Assembly (NCBI GenBank): GCA_039809985.1
Contig: JBDHWC010000027.1
Location: 1 to 28,368 of the forward strand
Direction: 5' to 3'
Length of the DNA: 28,368 nt
From: JAICJJ01 sp039809985
Lineage (GTDB): Bacteria > Chloroflexota > Chloroflexia > Thermomicrobiales > UBA6265
This document shows positions 1 through 7,382 of the stretch, piece after piece. The position numbers were made by a program, and so were the translations under genes. Numbering within the stretch: position 1 is the stretch's first letter; each line of letters starts with the position of its first letter. The notes under the pieces were generated by a model, which had not been told where the DNA came from, made no database searches, and saw only the letters and a program-made list of their open reading frames with translations.

Positions 1-117
1 TGGAGGTCACCTTCCATGCCTTGCTCACCTTGGCCTGCATTCTCCTCTGGCTGTGACTTTGCAGACACGCCCTAGCCGCCCGATTGGGCGGGTTCCGCGC
101 CGGGCAGCGCGAAGCGA

Positions 118-123
118 TACACT
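118..123 (+). promoter_or_regulatory. Possible -10 box for the 139-aa gene
   Basis: TACACT lies about 47 bases before the start codon and 29 before the GAGGAGG ribosome site, compatible with a short leader. No good -35 box stands at the usual spacing (TTCCGC at 93-98 leaves 19 bases), so this is weak. Nothing else is recognisable in bases 1-117. Confidence 0.3.
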
Positions 124-169
124 CCCCCGGAAGCGTCAGGGGCACGTCACCGAGGAGGATCCGGTCGGG

Positions 170-589
170 ATGAGCGTTCGCGAGCACGAGCACATCGGCA
201 ACAGCCGACGCGAGGGAACCCACGGCACGCCGGACACGCTGCCGGCCAACCAGGCGTGGCACTTCGCGCTCAAGGGCTCGCCCCGCCACTACGACGACGT
301 CCGGAACATCATCAACGGCTCGAACGAGGCGATCGTCTACTTCGGTGAGGCGCTCACCTACGAGCGCGGCGCGGCGGTCGCGATCTGGCGGATCCACGCC
401 CGTGGCCTCGGCTGGCTGAAGCCGCTGTACGACTGGTGGGCCGAGCAGGAGCGGATCGAGCCGATCGAGACCACCTTCCACCTCTACTTCCCGTCCGACA
501 ACAAGTACTCGGTGCTCGACCTCCGCAACTCGACGCCGAACGAGGTCGCCTGGCAGATCCGGAGCCGCGCCCCGATCGTCGAGCGCTGA
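170..589 (+). CDS. Conserved-looking hypothetical protein, 139 aa
   Basis: I do not recognise this family. The ATG at 170 is chosen because GAGGAGG sits at 152-158, 11 bases upstream; the open frame reaches back to 53, but that part reads like non-coding DNA (Arg/Pro-rich). The product is soluble, with no signal peptide or membrane segment. The N-terminal 25 residues are polar and probably disordered. The rest is rich in Trp, Tyr and Phe (AIWRIHARGLGWLKPLYDWW and the TTFHLYFP segment), suggesting a compact folded domain. It is monocistronic: a strong hairpin follows 24 bases after the stop, and the next gene is convergent. Codon use matches the neighbours. That it is a real gene is fairly sure; its function is unknown. 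Confidence 0.7.
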   Translation: MSVREHEHIGNSRREGTHGTPDTLPANQAWHFALKGSPRHYDDVRNIINGSNEAIVYFGEALTYERGAAVAIWRIHARGLGWLKPLYDWWAEQERIEPIETTFHLYFPSDNKYSVLDLRNSTPNEVAWQIRSRAPIVER

Positions 590-613
590 CCCGACGCCCG
601 ACGCCTGACGAGA

Positions 614-643
614 CAGCGCCCCGGCCGTCCGGCCGGGGCGCTG
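614..643. terminator. Hairpin terminator between convergent genes
   Basis: A perfect 13-bp stem (614-626 with 631-643) closes a 4-base loop (GTCC) and is followed by a pyrimidine-rich run. It lies between the convergent stops at 589 and 669, so it can serve both strands. Confidence 0.8.
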
Positions 644-668
644 CGTCTTCCTGTTGCCGAGCCTGGGG

Positions 669-974
669 TCAGTCCCCGGCGGCCTTCTCCGCCACCCGAT
701 CGTCGATCCCCTCAGACGACGCGGGCACCGGCAGAACGACCACCGGAATCCGCTCTGGGTGCACTTTCCAGCAATCCGTCACAAGGTCCGTGGCCCGGCA
801 GCGGGCCGCATCCGGCTCTCCGTGCAAGGCCCAGCCGAGCGAGCAACGCATGTCGGGGATCTTGCCCTCCAGTTCCCGAGCCATGCGCATCCGCGTCAGC
901 ATCGGACACCCAAAGCGCCCCGGCTCCGCCGGTTCCTCCTCGATCTCGAGAAGGCGGCGTCGCTCGCGGCTCAT
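669..974 (-). CDS. Small four-cysteine protein, 101 aa
   Basis: Unknown function. Four cysteines (about residues 23, 44, 59 and 68) sit in a conserved-looking core containing MRCSLGWALHGEPDAARC and DCWK, a spacing that could bind a metal ion or Fe-S cluster. No signal peptide or membrane segment is seen. The ATG is preceded on the minus strand by GAGAGGGG about 8 bases upstream, supporting the start. It lies 232 bases downstream of the proline dehydrogenase stop on the same strand, so it may be transcribed from its own promoter (a TGCTAGACT extended -10 match at 1167-1175) or by read-through. Alternative frames overlap it, but only this one has balanced amino-acid composition and a ribosome site. 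Metal binding is inference. Confidence 0.6.
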   Translation of the reverse strand: MSRERRRLLEIEEEPAEPGRFGCPMLTRMRMARELEGKIPDMRCSLGWALHGEPDAARCRATDLVTDCWKVHPERIPVVVLPVPASSEGIDDRVAEKAAGD

Positions 975-1206
975 TCCTACACCCCTCTCGCGGCCATCCT
1001 CCTCCCGGTCTCAACTCGGACCGGGGTCTCGTTCGCCAGTTCCCGATGCCGGCCCGGTGGCGCCCACCGGCGCGACGGAATGCGTTCTGCACGTGGCGCA
1101 CGTGACAGGACCGAAGCCCTGACCGTCCCCGGAGTGTCGAACCGAACCCGCCTCGGGGATGCGTTGAGTCTAGCAGAGGGACGCCCCGAACGCTCCCGCC
1201 GGCCCG
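975..1206 (-). other. Leader-like gap with repeated CACGTG
   Basis: This stretch between proline dehydrogenase and the four-Cys gene shows no convincing ORF. On the minus strand it holds an extended -10 match (TGC + TAGACT, plus-strand 1167-1175) without a clear -35 box. The heptamer GCACGTG occurs twice, at 1089-1095 and 1098-1104, nine bases apart, each containing the palindrome CACGTG. Confidence 0.3.
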
Positions 1207-2130
1207 TCAGTCGCTGACCAACTGCCGGAGCACGAACAGCGCGTTCGCCGGCCGTTCGGCGATACGGCGGGTGAAGTAGGGGTACCACTCGGTGCCGAAC
1301 GGGACGTACACCCGCATTCGCCACCCCTCGTCCACCAGCGCAAGCTGTGCCGCGCGGCGCACGCCGTAGAGCATCTGGAACTCGAAGTCGTCGCGGCCGC
1401 GACCGGCCCGCACCGCGTAGGTCTGCGTCGCCAGAACCAAGGCGGGGTCGTGGGTCGCGATCGCCGGGTACGTCGCGTGGTCGAGCAGGTGCTCCATGAT
1501 CCGGGCGAACGCGGCGTCGATCTCGTCGCGCCGCTGCAGGGCCACCGTCGGCGGCTCCGCGTACGCGCCCTTCACCAGCCGCAGGCGCATGCTGCGGGCG
1601 GCGAGCCGGCGCGCGTCGTCGACGGAACGGTGCAGATAGGCCTGGACCACCGTCCCCACTTCGTCCGGGAACCGCTCGTGCACCCGCTCGACAAGCTCGA
1701 TGGTCGCCGCCGTGTGGGCCGAGCTTTCCATGTCGACGCGCACGAACCCGGAGACCTGCCGCGCCGCCTCGAGCACGGAAACCAGATTCGCCTCGGCCAG
1801 GTCGGACCCGAGATCGAGTCCGAGCATCGTCAGCTTGACGGAGATGTTCGGCTCCAACCCGGCCTCCGCCAGCCGACCTAGCATCTTCTGGTAGGCGGCG
1901 CTTGCCGCCGCCGCCCCGGCGACGCTCCGCTCGTCCTCGCCAAGCTGGTCGAGCGTGGTGGTCATCCCTTGGCCGGCGATGACGGTTGCCGCCCGCACCG
2001 CGTCGTCGAGCGTCTCGCCGGCGACGAAGCGGTCGACCAACGCTCTCAGTCGCCCGTTGTCGCGGGCGAACGACTCCACGCTTTGCCGGTCGGCGACAGT
2101 CAGCACACCCCGACGGAGCCAGCGGTCCAC
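1207..2130 (-). CDS. Proline dehydrogenase (FAD-dependent, monofunctional)
   Basis: Oxidises L-proline to pyrroline-5-carboxylate, passing electrons through FAD to the respiratory chain; first step of proline catabolism. About 307 aa, the usual length of the single-domain Thermus/Deinococcus-type enzyme. The barrel motifs appear in order: GMTTTLDQLGE, SVKLTMLGLD, VRVDMESS, QAYLHRS, RLRLVKGAY, IATHDP, FEFQMLYGVR and the C-terminal WYPYFTRRIAERPAN that contacts substrate. Start: the open frame includes a TTG at 2136, but GAGAGGAGG abuts that codon; the GTG at 2130 lies 6 bases after it and is the better start. The MFS transporter gene lies 59 bases upstream on the same strand, suggesting co-transcription. 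No P5C dehydrogenase lies in the window. Function is secure, the exact start less so. Confidence 0.93.
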   Translation of the reverse strand: MDRWLRRGVLTVADRQSVESFARDNGRLRALVDRFVAGETLDDAVRAATVIAGQGMTTTLDQLGEDERSVAGAAAASAAYQKMLGRLAEAGLEPNISVKLTMLGLDLGSDLAEANLVSVLEAARQVSGFVRVDMESSAHTAATIELVERVHERFPDEVGTVVQAYLHRSVDDARRLAARSMRLRLVKGAYAEPPTVALQRRDEIDAAFARIMEHLLDHATYPAIATHDPALVLATQTYAVRAGRGRDDFEFQMLYGVRRAAQLALVDEGWRMRVYVPFGTEWYPYFTRRIAERPANALFVLRQLVSD

Positions 2131-2189
2131 GAACAACCTCCTCTCGCCGGCCGTCGCGACGGCGGCGCGCCACCCGTCTGGCGGCAGTG

Positions 2190-3410
2190 TCAGCCAAACA
2201 CGGATCGGGGTCGCTGCTGCGCCAGCAGAACGGCCACCGCGAACGCCGAGAGCACGCCGAAGGCGACGAACGGCGCGCCGAGCCCCGCCTCGTCGGCGAG
2301 CCAGCCGGCGAAGGCCGGACCGATGACGATCCCGACATCACTCGACAGGCGAACCATGCCGACCGCCCGACCGCCCCCGCCACCCATCCGCAGGAGCAAG
2401 TCGCCGGCCGCGCTGTTCGCCGAGATCTCGCCGACCGCGTAGAGCGCCATCGGTGCCAGCAGCCACCACACGGTCGGCGCGGCGCCGACGAGCAGCAGCC
2501 CGACCGCGGTGATCCCAAGGCCCGCGGTCAGCACCGGCTTCGGGCCGAGGTGCCGGATGGCGCGGCCCGCCGGAAACGCCGCCGCCAAGTGGATCGCGTT
2601 CAGGATCAGCAGCAGCAGGCCGACTTGGTTGGCGTCGGAGCCGAAACGGCCGGCGGCGTAGAGCGGCAGGCCGACCACCCAGATCGCGTAGTTGCCGTAG
2701 ACCAGCAGGTTGGCGGCGAGCGGCGTCAGGAGTTGGCGCACCGGCACGGCCGCGTCCTGCCGATCGCCGCCTTCGGTCCGGTGGACCGCCCGCGTCCCCG
2801 CGGTCGGCCTCGACAGAGCCGCGGCGACCAGCATCGCCGCCGCCAGCATCGCCGTCAGCCAGAACGGGGCGCGCCATCCGATCGCGGTCGTCAGGATGCC
2901 CCCGGCCGCCAAGCCGGCCGCCGACCCGAACCCCGCCGCGACGTTGAACGCCGTCATCGCCGAGCCGCCGCCGGGAAGCGCGCGCAGCACCGAGAGCAAG
3001 CCCGCGCTGACGAGCAGGGCGACCCCCGCGCCTTGCAGCATCCGGGCCGGCAGCAAGGTGGACAAGCCGAAAGCCAGCGCCACCAGCACCGACCCGGCCA
3101 GCAGGATGGCCGCGCCCCCGGCCGCGGTCCAGCGGGGGCCGATCCGGTCGATCAGGTAGGCGGCCGGCAAGGTGGCGAGCAGCCGGCCGCCGAAGAAGAG
3201 CGACATCACGAGGCCGGCCGCGGTCGCCGTCAGCGCGAGGTCGTCGCGCAGCACCGGCAGCGTCGGCGAGACGATGTCGACGCACCAGTAGGTGAGGCCG
3301 AGCAGGCCAAGCGTGACCGGCAGCGGCAGCGCCGGCGCGGCGATCGCGCCGGGTGGCGGCGGCGCGGGCTCCTCGATCACCGGCTCGTCGATCACGTCGC
3401 TGTCGAGCAC
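2190..3410 (-). CDS. MFS transporter, 12-TM type
   Basis: About 406 aa of mostly hydrophobic helices, the standard length for a major facilitator permease. After an acidic, proline-rich N-terminus come segments such as LPVTLGLLGLTYWCVDIVS and LVYGNYAIWVVGLPLYA. The loop after helix 2 reads FFGGRLLATLPAAYLIDRIG, resembling the MFS signature (G-x-L-x-D-R-x-G). The frame is open far upstream of 3410, but that part is Arg/Gly-rich. The GTG at 3410 follows AGGGGAG closely and begins a plausible N-terminus. Substrate is unknown. The proline dehydrogenase gene directly downstream makes an amino-acid or osmolyte substrate conceivable, but nothing in the sequence shows this. It is divergent from the HD-domain gene, with a 137-bp shared upstream region. 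Confidence 0.85.
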   Translation of the reverse strand: MLDSDVIDEPVIEEPAPPPPGAIAAPALPLPVTLGLLGLTYWCVDIVSPTLPVLRDDLALTATAAGLVMSLFFGGRLLATLPAAYLIDRIGPRWTAAGGAAILLAGSVLVALAFGLSTLLPARMLQGAGVALLVSAGLLSVLRALPGGGSAMTAFNVAAGFGSAAGLAAGGILTTAIGWRAPFWLTAMLAAAMLVAAALSRPTAGTRAVHRTEGGDRQDAAVPVRQLLTPLAANLLVYGNYAIWVVGLPLYAAGRFGSDANQVGLLLLILNAIHLAAAFPAGRAIRHLGPKPVLTAGLGITAVGLLLVGAAPTVWWLLAPMALYAVGEISANSAAGDLLLRMGGGGGRAVGMVRLSSDVGIVIGPAFAGWLADEAGLGAPFVAFGVLSAFAVAVLLAQQRPRSVFG

Positions 3411-3547
3411 GTCTCCCCTGTCCGCCGCGTGACGCGCGCTGCGTTGGTGGTTGTCGGCATCATCGCCGTTCCCCCGTCGTTCGGCACGCCGGGTCGCGGC
3501 CTCCCGTATTCTTCGCCCGGACCACGCGGCCGGAGGCGCGCCAACCG
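3411..3547. promoter_or_regulatory. Divergent promoter region, MFS / HD gene
   Basis: This 137-bp gap must carry both promoters. On the plus strand TATTCT at 3507-3512 is a fair -10 box about 36 bases before the HD gene start; no matching -35 box is clear. I find no good minus-strand promoter. Confidence 0.35.
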
Positions 3548-4924
3548 ATGGACGACCTGCAACCGAACCGGGCGGACGACCGCCGTCCCCGCGTGCCCGC
3601 CACCGGTTTCCCCGTCGCCACCGTCGTCCGCGACGCTCTCTACGACCGGGTGCCGGTCGCGGCCCCGGAACTCGCGCTGATGTCGACGGCGGCGTACCAG
3701 CGACTCGACCGCATCCAGCAGCTCGGCTTCGTGTCGCGGGTCTGGCCCGGGGCGAAGCACTCGCGCGCCGACCATTCGCTCGGCGTGCTCCACCTCGCCC
3801 GGCAGGCGGTCGCCCACCTGCGGGCAAGCCCGGCCGGGGCGGCCATCTCCGACAACGACGCCCGCACCGTTGCCGCCGCCGCATTGCTGCACGACATCGG
3901 GCACTACCCCTTCTCGCACGCGATCGAGGAACTGGGTCCGCCGGTGGTGCCGCACGAGGAGGTCGGCCGGACGCTGATCGTCGGCCCGGAGATCGCGCCG
4001 ATCCTCGAGGCCGAGTGGGGCGTCGACCCGGAACGGGTCGGCGCGCTGGTCGCGCCGCGCGGCCGAGACCTGCCGGAGCACGACCGCCTGCTGCGGGGAG
4101 TCCTCTCAGGCGCGCTCGACATGGACAAGCTCGACTACCTGCCGCGCGACGCCCACGCCTGCAACGTCCCCTACGGCGGCGTCGACTCCGCCCGCCTGAT
4201 CGACGCGCTGCGGATCGAGGAGGTGCCCGCCGCGGGTTCGGACCAACCCCGACGTCGCGTCGTCATCGGGGCCAAGGGCGTCAGTCCGCTCCACTCGCTG
4301 ATCAACGCTCGGCAGGAGATGTTCGACAATGTCTACTGGCACCACACCAACCGGGCCTGCATGGCGATGCTGCTGCGCGCGGCGCAGGAGGCGATCCTCG
4401 CCAACGCGGTTGACCCCGCGCGGCTCTGGCAACTCGACGACCGCTCGCTGCTCGCGCTCCTCGGCAGCGAGGCGATGCCGGAGACGACCCGGCGCCTCAC
4501 CGCAGGCCTCTGGGAGCGGCGAATCCACAAGCGGTCCGTCGAGTTCAGCAACCGGGCGGTGGAGTTGTACGGCCGACTCGGCAACCTCTGGTTCGACCCG
4601 GCGGCCCGGCGAGCGGTCGAGGACCGGCTCGCCGACGGTCTGTCCGGCATCACCGGCGTCGCCGTGCCGCCCGGCGCGATCCTGATCGACATCCCGAAGC
4701 CGGAGAAATGGCGAACCGACGTCGTGGTCTGCTTCGACGAGCCGCCTGTCGGCTTCACCAGACTGATGTCATGGAAGGACGTCGTGGGCCTCGCCGACGA
4801 CGACTTCAAGCGCTACGAGGAGCACCGTCGCCTGATTCGCCTCGTCGCCGAGGAACCGCACGCCGCGGCCCTCCGCGAGCATTGGCCGAACCTCCTGATG
4901 CCGCTGCTGGGCGGGGTCTTCTAG
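3548..4924 (+). CDS. HD-domain phosphohydrolase (COG1078/dGTPase-like)
   Basis: About 458 aa. Metal-dependent HD-superfamily hydrolase, probably acting on a nucleotide or other phosphoester; relatives include dNTP triphosphohydrolases and SAMHD1-like proteins. Visible metal ligands: SRADHSLGVLHLARQ (His ~76), the HD pair in LLHDIGHYPFSH (~115-116), and the Asp cluster in ALDMDKLDYLPRDA (~191-196), which is typical of this subgroup. The C-terminal half (HSLINARQEMFDNVYWHHTN onwards) is the helical region shared by the family. Start: ATG at 3548 with GGAGG at 3532-3536; the frame is open back to 3353, but that part is Arg/Pro-rich and would overlap the divergent transporter. It appears to stand alone. 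The true substrate cannot be read from sequence. Confidence 0.88.
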   Translation: MDDLQPNRADDRRPRVPATGFPVATVVRDALYDRVPVAAPELALMSTAAYQRLDRIQQLGFVSRVWPGAKHSRADHSLGVLHLARQAVAHLRASPAGAAISDNDARTVAAAALLHDIGHYPFSHAIEELGPPVVPHEEVGRTLIVGPEIAPILEAEWGVDPERVGALVAPRGRDLPEHDRLLRGVLSGALDMDKLDYLPRDAHACNVPYGGVDSARLIDALRIEEVPAAGSDQPRRRVVIGAKGVSPLHSLINARQEMFDNVYWHHTNRACMAMLLRAAQEAILANAVDPARLWQLDDRSLLALLGSEAMPETTRRLTAGLWERRIHKRSVEFSNRAVELYGRLGNLWFDPAARRAVEDRLADGLSGITGVAVPPGAILIDIPKPEKWRTDVVVCFDEPPVGFTRLMSWKDVVGLADDDFKRYEEHRRLIRLVAEEPHAAALREHWPNLLMPLLGGVF

Positions 4925-5021
4925 CCGCCGGGCGAGAGCGCAACCGGCTCGGCCCCGCCCGCCCTGCCGTGGGCGCACGACCCGGGGCCGACCCCCGCCG
5001 GGCACCCCCGCTCCCGTCTGC

Positions 5022-5027
5022 TACGCT
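5022..5027 (+). promoter_or_regulatory. Leaderless-type -10 box
   Basis: TACGCT ends 6 bases before the GTG at 5034, and no Shine-Dalgarno precedes that GTG. This is the spacing expected if transcription starts at or next to the start codon. No -35 box is recognisable. Confidence 0.4.
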
Positions 5028-5033
5028 GCCCCG

Positions 5034-5207
5034 GTGACCGACGACGCCGCGCCCGCAACCATCGCCGACGCCAACGGCCCAGAGAACGACGGCGGTTCCT
5101 CCGTCGCCCTCTGGGCCGGGCTGCTGGTCGGGGTCGCCCTCCTCGCCGCGCTCTGCGTCGTGCTGGCGCTGGTCGGCTGGCGTGTCGGGCCGGCCCCGGC
5201 GGTCTGA
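5034..5207 (+). CDS. Small single-pass membrane protein, 57 aa
   Basis: A short ORF starting GTG with an acidic, Ala/Asp-rich N-terminus (about 23 residues), one strongly hydrophobic helix (about residues 25-48, LLVGVALLAALCVVLALVG), and a short tail starting GWR. Only one or two positive charges follow the helix, so topology is unclear. No ribosome site precedes it; a TACGCT box 6 bases upstream suggests a leaderless message. Its stop codon lies inside a perfect 26-bp palindrome shared with the convergent epimerase gene. Its layout (disordered acidic head, one helix, LCV...GWR) resembles the 60-aa protein at 10109. Function unknown. Coding status rests on composition, the promoter-like box and the terminator placement. 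Confidence 0.5.
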   Translation: MTDDAAPATIADANGPENDGGSSVALWAGLLVGVALLAALCVVLALVGWRVGPAPAV

Positions 5208-5226
5208 GCCGGCGCCGGCTCAGACC
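5201..5226. terminator. Perfect 26-bp palindrome, bidirectional terminator
   Basis: Arms 5201-5213 and 5214-5226 are exact reverse complements (13 bp each, no spacer). The stop codon of the plus-strand gene (5205-5207) and that of the minus-strand gene (5220-5222) both fall inside, at mirror positions. No T-run follows on either strand. It probably ends transcription, or protects 3' ends, in both directions. Confidence 0.65.
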
Positions 5227-6014
5227 GGGGCGCTGTCCTTCGGGTCGTAGCCGATCAGTTCCCGTGCGTGCGACAGGTCCCAGAACTGGCGCGGGTTGTC
5301 CGAGATGCCGTAGACGACGGCCCACGTGGCGTCGGTGTCGATCCCGGCCGCGATCAGCTCGCAGCAGTCGCGGCGACTCAGCCACGTCGAGCGGAGCCGC
5401 TTCCGCCGCTCCTCCATCGTCAGCCGCTCCAGCGGCTCCGGCACCTTGCCGTAGACCTCCGGCGCGTCGGGCCGGTCGTCCTCGCGCACGGTCCCGATCC
5501 GCAGGTTGACGAAGGCCATCCCGTAGTTGTCGTGGTAGTAGCGGCCGAGCGCCTCGGCGAAGACCTTCGCCACGCCGTAGTACGAGTCGGGCCGCAACTC
5601 CGCCGTCTGGTCGTAGACGCGAGGGTCGTCGAGCTCGTAGAGCGAGGGAGCGCCGTCCAGTTCGTACATCCCGATCGTGTGGTTGGACGAGGCGAAGACG
5701 ACCCGCTTGACCCCCGCCCGGCGCGCCGCCTCGTAGACGTTGTAGGTGCCGACGATGTTGTTCTGGAGTATCTCGTCCCACGGCGTCGCCACGTCTGCCG
5801 ACGACGCCAGGTGGACGACCGTGTCGATCCCCTCGAACGCCGGCTGGATCCCCTCGAGGTCCGTGGTGTCGGCGACGTGGCTCGGGAAGTCGACCGGCCG
5901 CCGCGTCAGGGCGCTGAGCTCGTACCGGTCGCCGAGAAACTCCCGCACCGCGCGACCGATGACGCCGTTCGCGCCGGTCACCAGCACCTTTCGCTTGCCG
6001 TCCTGCCCGGTCAT
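5220..6014 (-). CDS. NAD-dependent SDR, uronate-dehydrogenase-like
   Basis: About 264 aa extended short-chain dehydrogenase/epimerase. The N-terminal Rossmann motif is TGANGVIG (~13-20); the active site shows Ser in FASSNHTIG (~109-110) and the YxxxK pair in SYYGVAK (Tyr ~146, Lys ~150). The stretch SSNHTIGMY, the later LRIGT and LRSTWLSRRD, and the ending WDLSHARELIGYDPKDSAP closely follow the pattern of bacterial uronate dehydrogenases, which oxidise galacturonate or glucuronate to the aldarolactone with NAD+. A related sugar epimerase role remains possible. ATG at 6014 with GAGGGGA a few bases upstream. It follows the sugar dehydrogenase gene by 44 bases on the same strand, a probable operon for sugar oxidation. 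Confidence 0.82.
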   Translation of the reverse strand: MTGQDGKRKVLVTGANGVIGRAVREFLGDRYELSALTRRPVDFPSHVADTTDLEGIQPAFEGIDTVVHLASSADVATPWDEILQNNIVGTYNVYEAARRAGVKRVVFASSNHTIGMYELDGAPSLYELDDPRVYDQTAELRPDSYYGVAKVFAEALGRYYHDNYGMAFVNLRIGTVREDDRPDAPEVYGKVPEPLERLTMEERRKRLRSTWLSRRDCCELIAAGIDTDATWAVVYGISDNPRQFWDLSHARELIGYDPKDSAPV

Positions 6015-6058
6015 CCGCTCCCCTCGTTTCGCCCGCTCTCTTCGACGGGACTCGGCGG

Positions 6059-7255
6059 TCACGCGCCGCCTGTGACACGATACACGCCGCCGTTGAGATC
6101 GGTCAGGTAGAGCTCGCCCGCGGCATCCTCCCCGAACGAGCTGACGTTCAGCCCGGTCTCCAGCGGCTGGCTCGTCACCCACGCGCCGTCGGGGCCCTCG
6201 CCGAGCCCCCAGAGCAGGCCCGAGCAGTAGTCGGCGAAGAGGTAGACGCCTTGCAGCGCCGGCACCGCCGCACCGCGGTAGACGTAGCCTCCGGTCACCG
6301 AGCAGCCGAAGTCGTGCGTGTAGGTCGCCACCGGCATCAGCATCCCCTCGGTCGAGCACGGGCTCGCCGCGTAGCAGTCGTTCCCCTCGAGCACGTTCCA
6401 GCCGAGGTTCTCGCCGCCCGCGCCCGCCGGCACGAGGTCGATCTCCTCGACCCAGTTCTGGCCGACATCGCCGATCCAGAGGTCGCCGGTCTGCCGGTCG
6501 AAGGAGAAGCGCCACGGGTTGCGCAGCCCGGAGAGCCACACTTCGGGTCGCCCGTTCGCGCCGTCGGCGAACGGGTTGTCGGGCGGGATCGCGTACGGCA
6601 GGCCATCCTGGGTCTGGTGGACGTCGATCCTGAGGATCTTGCCGAGCAGCGCGTGCGAGTTCTGGCCGTTTCCCTGCGGGTCGCCTTGGCTGCCACCGTC
6701 GCCAAACCCGGCGTAGAGGTAGCCGTCCGGGCCGAACATCACGAGTCCGCCGTTGTGGTTCGGGTACGGGTCGGGAACGGCCAGCAGCACCTCCCCCGAG
6801 TTCGGGTCGGCCCGGTCCGGGTCGTCGGCCGACACCCGGTAACGGGCGACGGTGTTGTCCCCGGACCCCTCGCCGCTGTTCGCCGTGTAGCCGACGTAGA
6901 ACTCCCCGTTCTGCGCGTAGCCGGGGTCGAACGCCATGCTGAGCAGGCCCTGCTCGTTGCCGCGGGCCGTGACCACGCCAGTCAGGTCGAGGAACGGATC
7001 CGGCAGCAGCGCGCCGTCCCTGAGGATCCGGATCCGCCCCGGCTGCTCGACCACGAAGAGGCGGCCGCTGCCGTCGCCGGGGTCCGCGACGAACACCGGC
7101 CGGTCCAGCCCGGACGCCACTGGCTGCAACCCGACGTGGAAGGTCGCCGGGTCGAACGGTGGCGCGCTCGTCTGCCGCGCCGACCCCGCTGGCACCCCGA
7201 GCGCCGCCAACAGCACGAGAGCGCCGACCGTCGCCAGCCATCGTCGTCGTCTCAT
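6059..7255 (-). CDS. Secreted PQQ-type sugar dehydrogenase (GSDH family)
   Basis: About 398 aa with a Sec-type signal peptide (MRRRRWLATVGALVLLAALG..., cleavage near residues 24-27). It then follows the soluble glucose/sorbosone dehydrogenase six-bladed propeller: RPVFVADPGDGSGRLFVVEQPGRI, NEQGLLSMAFDPGYAQNG, the catalytic-His region YPNHNGGLVMFGPDGYLYAGFGD (His ~167), LLGKILRIDV, LSGLRNPWRFSFDRQTGDLWIGDVGQ and the C-terminal GGYVYRG. Known members oxidise aldoses outside the cytoplasm using pyrroloquinoline quinone. Some family members use other substrates, and no PQQ synthesis genes lie in the window. ATG at 7255 with GAGGGGGG upstream. First gene of a probable operon with the uronate-dehydrogenase-like gene, giving an extracytoplasmic oxidation step followed by a cytoplasmic NAD-linked one. 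Confidence 0.87.
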   Translation of the reverse strand: MRRRRWLATVGALVLLAALGVPAGSARQTSAPPFDPATFHVGLQPVASGLDRPVFVADPGDGSGRLFVVEQPGRIRILRDGALLPDPFLDLTGVVTARGNEQGLLSMAFDPGYAQNGEFYVGYTANSGEGSGDNTVARYRVSADDPDRADPNSGEVLLAVPDPYPNHNGGLVMFGPDGYLYAGFGDGGSQGDPQGNGQNSHALLGKILRIDVHQTQDGLPYAIPPDNPFADGANGRPEVWLSGLRNPWRFSFDRQTGDLWIGDVGQNWVEEIDLVPAGAGGENLGWNVLEGNDCYAASPCSTEGMLMPVATYTHDFGCSVTGGYVYRGAAVPALQGVYLFADYCSGLLWGLGEGPDGAWVTSQPLETGLNVSSFGEDAAGELYLTDLNGGVYRVTGGA

Positions 7256-7367
7256 CCAGCCCCCCTCGCTGCCGCCTGCGGGTGATGCCCACGGGCGCGC
7301 AGCATCCTCCGAACATGTCGCACACGGCGCGCCGCCGTTTCGCGACAGGGCCCGGCGCGCCGCGGCT

Positions 7368-7373
7368 TATACT
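7368..7373 (+). promoter_or_regulatory. Leaderless-type -10 box for the MBL gene
   Basis: TATACT, a near-perfect -10 box, ends 9 bases before the ATG at 7383. No Shine-Dalgarno lies between them. GCGACA at 7342-7347 is a possible but distant -35 box (20-base spacer). The 127-bp gap 7256-7382 also has to hold the divergent sugar dehydrogenase promoter, which I cannot identify. Confidence 0.55.
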
Positions 7374-7382
7374 CAGCACGGC

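Noticed and set aside
2131..2136. TTG at 2136 as the proline dehydrogenase start.
   Set aside because: The ribosome site directly touches it; the GTG at 2130 has proper spacing. It remains a minor possibility.
1986..3680. A 564-codon plus-strand open frame opposite the MFS transporter.
   Set aside because: Arg/Gln/His-rich antisense shadow; the minus strand shows a normal transporter with membrane helices.
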